Below are positions 61,241 through 64,000 of a stretch of DNA of 64,000 nucleotides, piece after piece. The stretch's first letter is position 1, and each line of letters starts with the position of its first letter. Origin of the DNA: Nymphaea colorata (taxonomy: Eukaryota; Streptophyta; Magnoliopsida; Nymphaeales; Nymphaeaceae). The stretch is taken from positions 20,515,002 through 20,579,001 of the forward strand of contig NC_045148.1 of NCBI RefSeq assembly GCF_008831285.2, in the 5' to 3' direction. The notes beneath the pieces were generated by a model, which was not told the origin of the DNA, did not search any database, and worked only from the letters and a program-made list of their open reading frames with translations. The translations under genes were made by a program, and so were the position numbers.

Positions 61241-62419
61241 CTATGAACCAAGTGTATGATATTTGTATCTTCCATTCTTGTATGATATTTGTGTCTTCCA
61301 TTCTTGTCGAGCTACTGCAAACAATGTTGTCCATTGAGGAGAACTAAGGTCAAATTCGGGAATAGCTCCAATTGGTGCATGCATAGAGACCATCTTCTGC
61401 CTTTGAGAGAACTGTCTCATACATCTATCAGCACAATAATCAACTATGAAGTAAGGGCCCAAGAGTGTGGTACGCCCATGATGATGGTGAGTGTATCGGG
61501 GTAGGCTCTGCCGACGATCACAATAATCCCAAATGATCTCTCCTTCATTCAATTGCTCGATCAAACGACGGTATTGCTCCAAGGTTGTCAATGATCCATC
61601 AGTGTTTCTGAATAGACTGGCTTGGGGTCCCGCATGCTTGAGGAACCACAATTGTAAAGCATATGTGCATCCTTCTATGAAGTCGATATCTCCAATGGTA
61701 AAGTGGGTGAGTCCTCGGTAAAGAAAGGCTAAGGCTGTCATTGCTACTGACAAGTGTCGGGTCCCTCTATGCCCCCATACTCGAAAAAGTTGGGCAATAC
61801 GGACATCTAAAAGGTCACTTCCATTGGTAAAAAGGGTCACTCCTACTGTGCAGAGCATCATACAATGTTTAATTCTCCCTATGCCTTTTCGAGGTAGGGT
61901 AGAAGGTTCAACATAGGTTCCAAATTCTTCATACAAATTTTTCATGTTGATGCTTTGATTTTCATGGTTTTCTACTAAAGGCCAAGTTTTCCGTCCAGTA
62001 AAGTGAGCAATGAGGTCATTTGCATTGACCTTGGTTGGGTTCATAAGGAATTGTTTTTCCAATAGATCATTTGGGTCACAAGTTGGGGTAGGGAGGTCTA
62101 GTATTTCGGCAAATTCATCTAGTAATATTGTCATTTCTCCCCATGGGAACAAAAAAGAGGAGGTCCATGGGTTCCAACGCTCGGCGATTACATGTACCAA
62201 ATTTCCATTAACTGACTGCATTCCTCCAGCTGCCACTGTCTCTATCCCACATTCTTCAAAGTAAGAAGGAAACATCCGAGAGAAGGTGGGATGCCAAGTC
62301 CGATACCATTCGGGAGCCAAAGGTTGAGACTCAAGAGAAATGTAGGTGGACCGTTCGGGACCTTCCCTAAAGAGGATGTGATCATAAGGGAATGTGACAC
62401 CACATTGGAAAGAATACAT
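61241..62419 (-). CDS. Ogre accessory ORF with plant mobile domain
   Basis: An intact 392-aa ORF from ATG at 62419 lies upstream of gag in element order, where Ogre elements carry their extra ORF1. The block VIAERWNPWTSSFLFPWGEM followed by TILLDEFAEILDLPT is the core of the plant mobile domain (PMD, aminotransferase-like), as in host MAIN/MAIL proteins. HFTGRKTWPLV, RHLSVAMTALAFLYRGL and LQLWFLKHA follow in the expected order. No catalytic function is known for the domain. Its intact state contrasts with the broken gag and pol frames. Confidence 0.8.
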   Translation of the reverse strand: MYSFQCGVTFPYDHILFREGPERSTYISLESQPLAPEWYRTWHPTFSRMFPSYFEECGIETVAAGGMQSVNGNLVHVIAERWNPWTSSFLFPWGEMTILLDEFAEILDLPTPTCDPNDLLEKQFLMNPTKVNANDLIAHFTGRKTWPLVENHENQSINMKNLYEEFGTYVEPSTLPRKGIGRIKHCMMLCTVGVTLFTNGSDLLDVRIAQLFRVWGHRGTRHLSVAMTALAFLYRGLTHFTIGDIDFIEGCTYALQLWFLKHAGPQASLFRNTDGSLTTLEQYRRLIEQLNEGEIIWDYCDRRQSLPRYTHHHHGRTTLLGPYFIVDYCADRCMRQFSQRQKMVSMHAPIGAIPEFDLSSPQWTTLFAVARQEWKTQISYKNGRYKYHTLGS

Positions 62420-63202
62420 CTTGAATGATGACTCTAAAAGATAAAAATTGAATTAGTGGAAAACATTGACTAGGTTGACAAAGACAATATGAGGTAGATG
62501 TGTGGAATGAGGTTGCAAATCATCACATAAGGTTTCACGCACATCAACATCTATCATGAAATAATTTTCTTTTTTTTTTAGAAAATTGGGTATAGGAACC
62601 TAATTGAGATAATTTTGTGTCACGATAATCCGATATCAAGTTATGCTTATATACCTTAGCCAAATGGCTTAGTACGAGCATAGATTCTTCCTTAGGCAAC
62701 TAAGGGTAGAGTTTATCAACTTCTTCTTGATCACTCGTCGATATACCATAAATTACCACTTATGGTACTAACGAGGGGGCGTTCCCGCCCAAGGTGTGGT
62801 CTAGTTGTAAGGCTTAGTCTTGTGCTACCGCCAAAGACCAAGCCCGGCAACATGATGACCGGGACAAATAGGTATGAAGAATTTTGAAATATGAGAAATC
62901 ATATAAATTGAGTTGTTTCTAATGCAATGTTGCCTAAGTTTGAAGATTAAAATAGAAGAGCAAACATGGCTTTCAAACAACTCCTAAATTGAGAAGGGTG
63001 GTATGTGATCATAAATATGTGTGAACATGATTGATCCTTCTCAATTAGTCCTATGTGCAAGAAAACATTCACAATCATCAAACAATGCAATGAAATGCCA
63101 ATGGGGTCGAGGCCAAAATAGGGGACATGCTTTATCATTGGCAATACAAGAGATGTTCAAATTAGTGAAAATGCATCAATAATCATAGCCAAACGATGAC
63201 GG
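62420..63202 (-). other. Ogre 5' untranslated leader
   Basis: About 780 bp lie between the primer-binding site and the first ORF. There is no coding frame of note. A GC-richer stretch near 62775-62865 stands out from the AT-rich surroundings. Confidence 0.6.
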
Positions 63203-63220
63203 GTCCCATCACGGTCGCCA
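63203..63220 (-). other. Primer-binding site of the Ogre element
   Basis: Minus strand reads TGGCGACCGTGATGGGAC, two bases inside the 5' LTR end. The complement ends CGGTCGCCA, as expected of a tRNA 3' end. Ogre elements are reported to use tRNA-Arg, and the sequence suits that, but the exact isoacceptor was not checked. Confidence 0.7.
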
Positions 63221-63222
63221 TC

Positions 63223-64000
63223 TGTTTGCATCCCAAAATTTTCATTGGTTTTGGAGTGCTCCAGAAAAATAAGGTTTTTGTTTTGAAAGAGGAAAGAAAG
63301 GGGCTCGCCCATCGGTACGAGGATCGACCGTTCCCGGCGCCTTTACCGGGGGTAATCAACCCAAGGACTATGTTTATCATTGATGCATTTCGTTTTAACT
63401 TAAACATCTTTTTGATTCTATATGCGGTGTAGAAAATATTGAAAGTTTGGAGTTTCAAACTTTTGCTTGAAGAATTGCTTGAAAATGTGAAATGTTTTGA
63501 GGAAAAAGTGAAACTAGTAAATATCATTTGAAAAACTTGTGAAAACATTGTGAAATCACTTTACTGTTCTCTTAAGACTTTAAGTAGGTTTGAGATTTTG
63601 CTCTAATTCGGTTACCACCTAGTTAGAGCTCCATCCCTTCTTGCTTAAGATCCTTTGGAGAGGTGCTTGTGATCATAAGTGAAATAAAGTTGGTGAGAAT
63701 GCATAGATGCATTTACCCTATATGATTAAAAAAAATGTAAAACATTCATACCACAACATTCATCTAATGTCATTCCTACCACAACATACATCTAAGATTT
63801 CGTTATTATAATTATTGTATATAAGAAGGAAAAGTTTTTGAAAAGGGATAGAGATTGTAGACCATCAAGCATGATTCCAATATTGGGTCATTACTTGGTT
63901 TGTGGTCTTATTGAAGTTGGTAAATAGAAAGTTCATGAGATGAGAATGTTAAAAATAATACAAGAGATAAAACACTCTTATGAAAGGAAAGAGAGATATA
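63223..64000 (-). repeat. 5' LTR of the Ogre element, partial
   Basis: Matches the 50683-51460 stretch base for base apart from about nine substitutions, a one-base gap near 63350 and an eight-base gap near 63465. It continues beyond the window; a full copy would end near 66866. Confidence 0.93.

Larger units (their letters stand above)
50683..64000 (-). mobile_element. Tat/Ogre-lineage Ty3/gypsy LTR retrotransposon, minus strand, right end outside the window
   Basis: One element fills this interval. Minus-strand order is 5' LTR (63223 onward, cut by the window), primer-binding site, plant-mobile-domain ORF, Gag, protease, RT, RNase H, second RNase H, integrase, 3' untranslated region, 3' LTR (50683-54326). 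Long LTRs, an extra ORF before gag, a split between protease and RT, two RNase H domains and a primer site resembling a tRNA-Arg complement are traits of the Ogre branch of Tat. If the right LTR is full length, the element is about 16.2 kb and ends near 66866. The LTR parts that can be compared (about 780 bp) differ at about nine bases and two gaps, so the insertion is young. The coding region has several breaks. Confidence 0.92.

Overview
This window is nuclear DNA from a flowering plant. The genes are intron-rich, the introns are AT-rich with plant-type splice sites, and the identifiable products (an HSA32-type heat-tolerance protein, an anthocyanidin reductase, a CRLK1-type receptor-like kinase) are plant families. 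Long AT and CT microsatellites and a large Ty3/gypsy element of the Tat/Ogre lineage fit this. The sequence alone does not settle the order or family of the plant.

Layout. (1) 1-1632: non-coding, with a 41-bp tandem repeat at the very start. (2) 1755-8633 (+): HSA32-like gene, five coding exons, with an in-phase cluster of heat-shock-element modules just upstream. (3) 8634-16994: intergenic, with AT microsatellites and dispersed-repeat fragments. (4) 16995-19648 (+): two-exon C2H2 zinc-finger protein with a PARP-like C-terminal region. (5) 19649-35095: long gene-poor stretch. It holds a LINE 3' remnant, a broken inverted duplicate of the anthocyanidin reductase gene (about 27660-28745, minus), a doubtful minus-strand spliced unit near 31.9-33.3 kb, and GC-ended repeats. 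(6) 35096-40587 (+): complete six-exon anthocyanidin reductase (ANR) gene. (7) 46384-41903 (-): complete seven-coding-exon CRLK1-like receptor kinase, with a likely non-coding first exon near 47.8 kb. (8) 48.2-49.7 kb: two related non-autonomous DNA-transposon-like repeats. (9) 50683 to the end (-): one Tat/Ogre retrotransposon with 3.6-kb LTRs, running off the right edge. Its internal region encodes a plant-mobile-domain ORF, Gag, protease, RT, two RNase H domains and integrase.

The four host genes have unrelated roles (thermotolerance, an unassigned zinc-finger function, proanthocyanidin synthesis, calcium/cold signalling), as is usual for plant neighbours; nothing suggests a gene cluster. 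The most informative observations are the heat-shock-element array beside the HSA32 gene, the inverted ANR pseudogene that keeps its introns, and the young Ogre element. That element carries a plant-mobile-domain ORF, very long LTRs with several tandem-repeat families, and a few discrete breaks.

Exon boundaries were set by eye, from splice consensus, reading phase and recalled family sequence. No alignment or database search was run.
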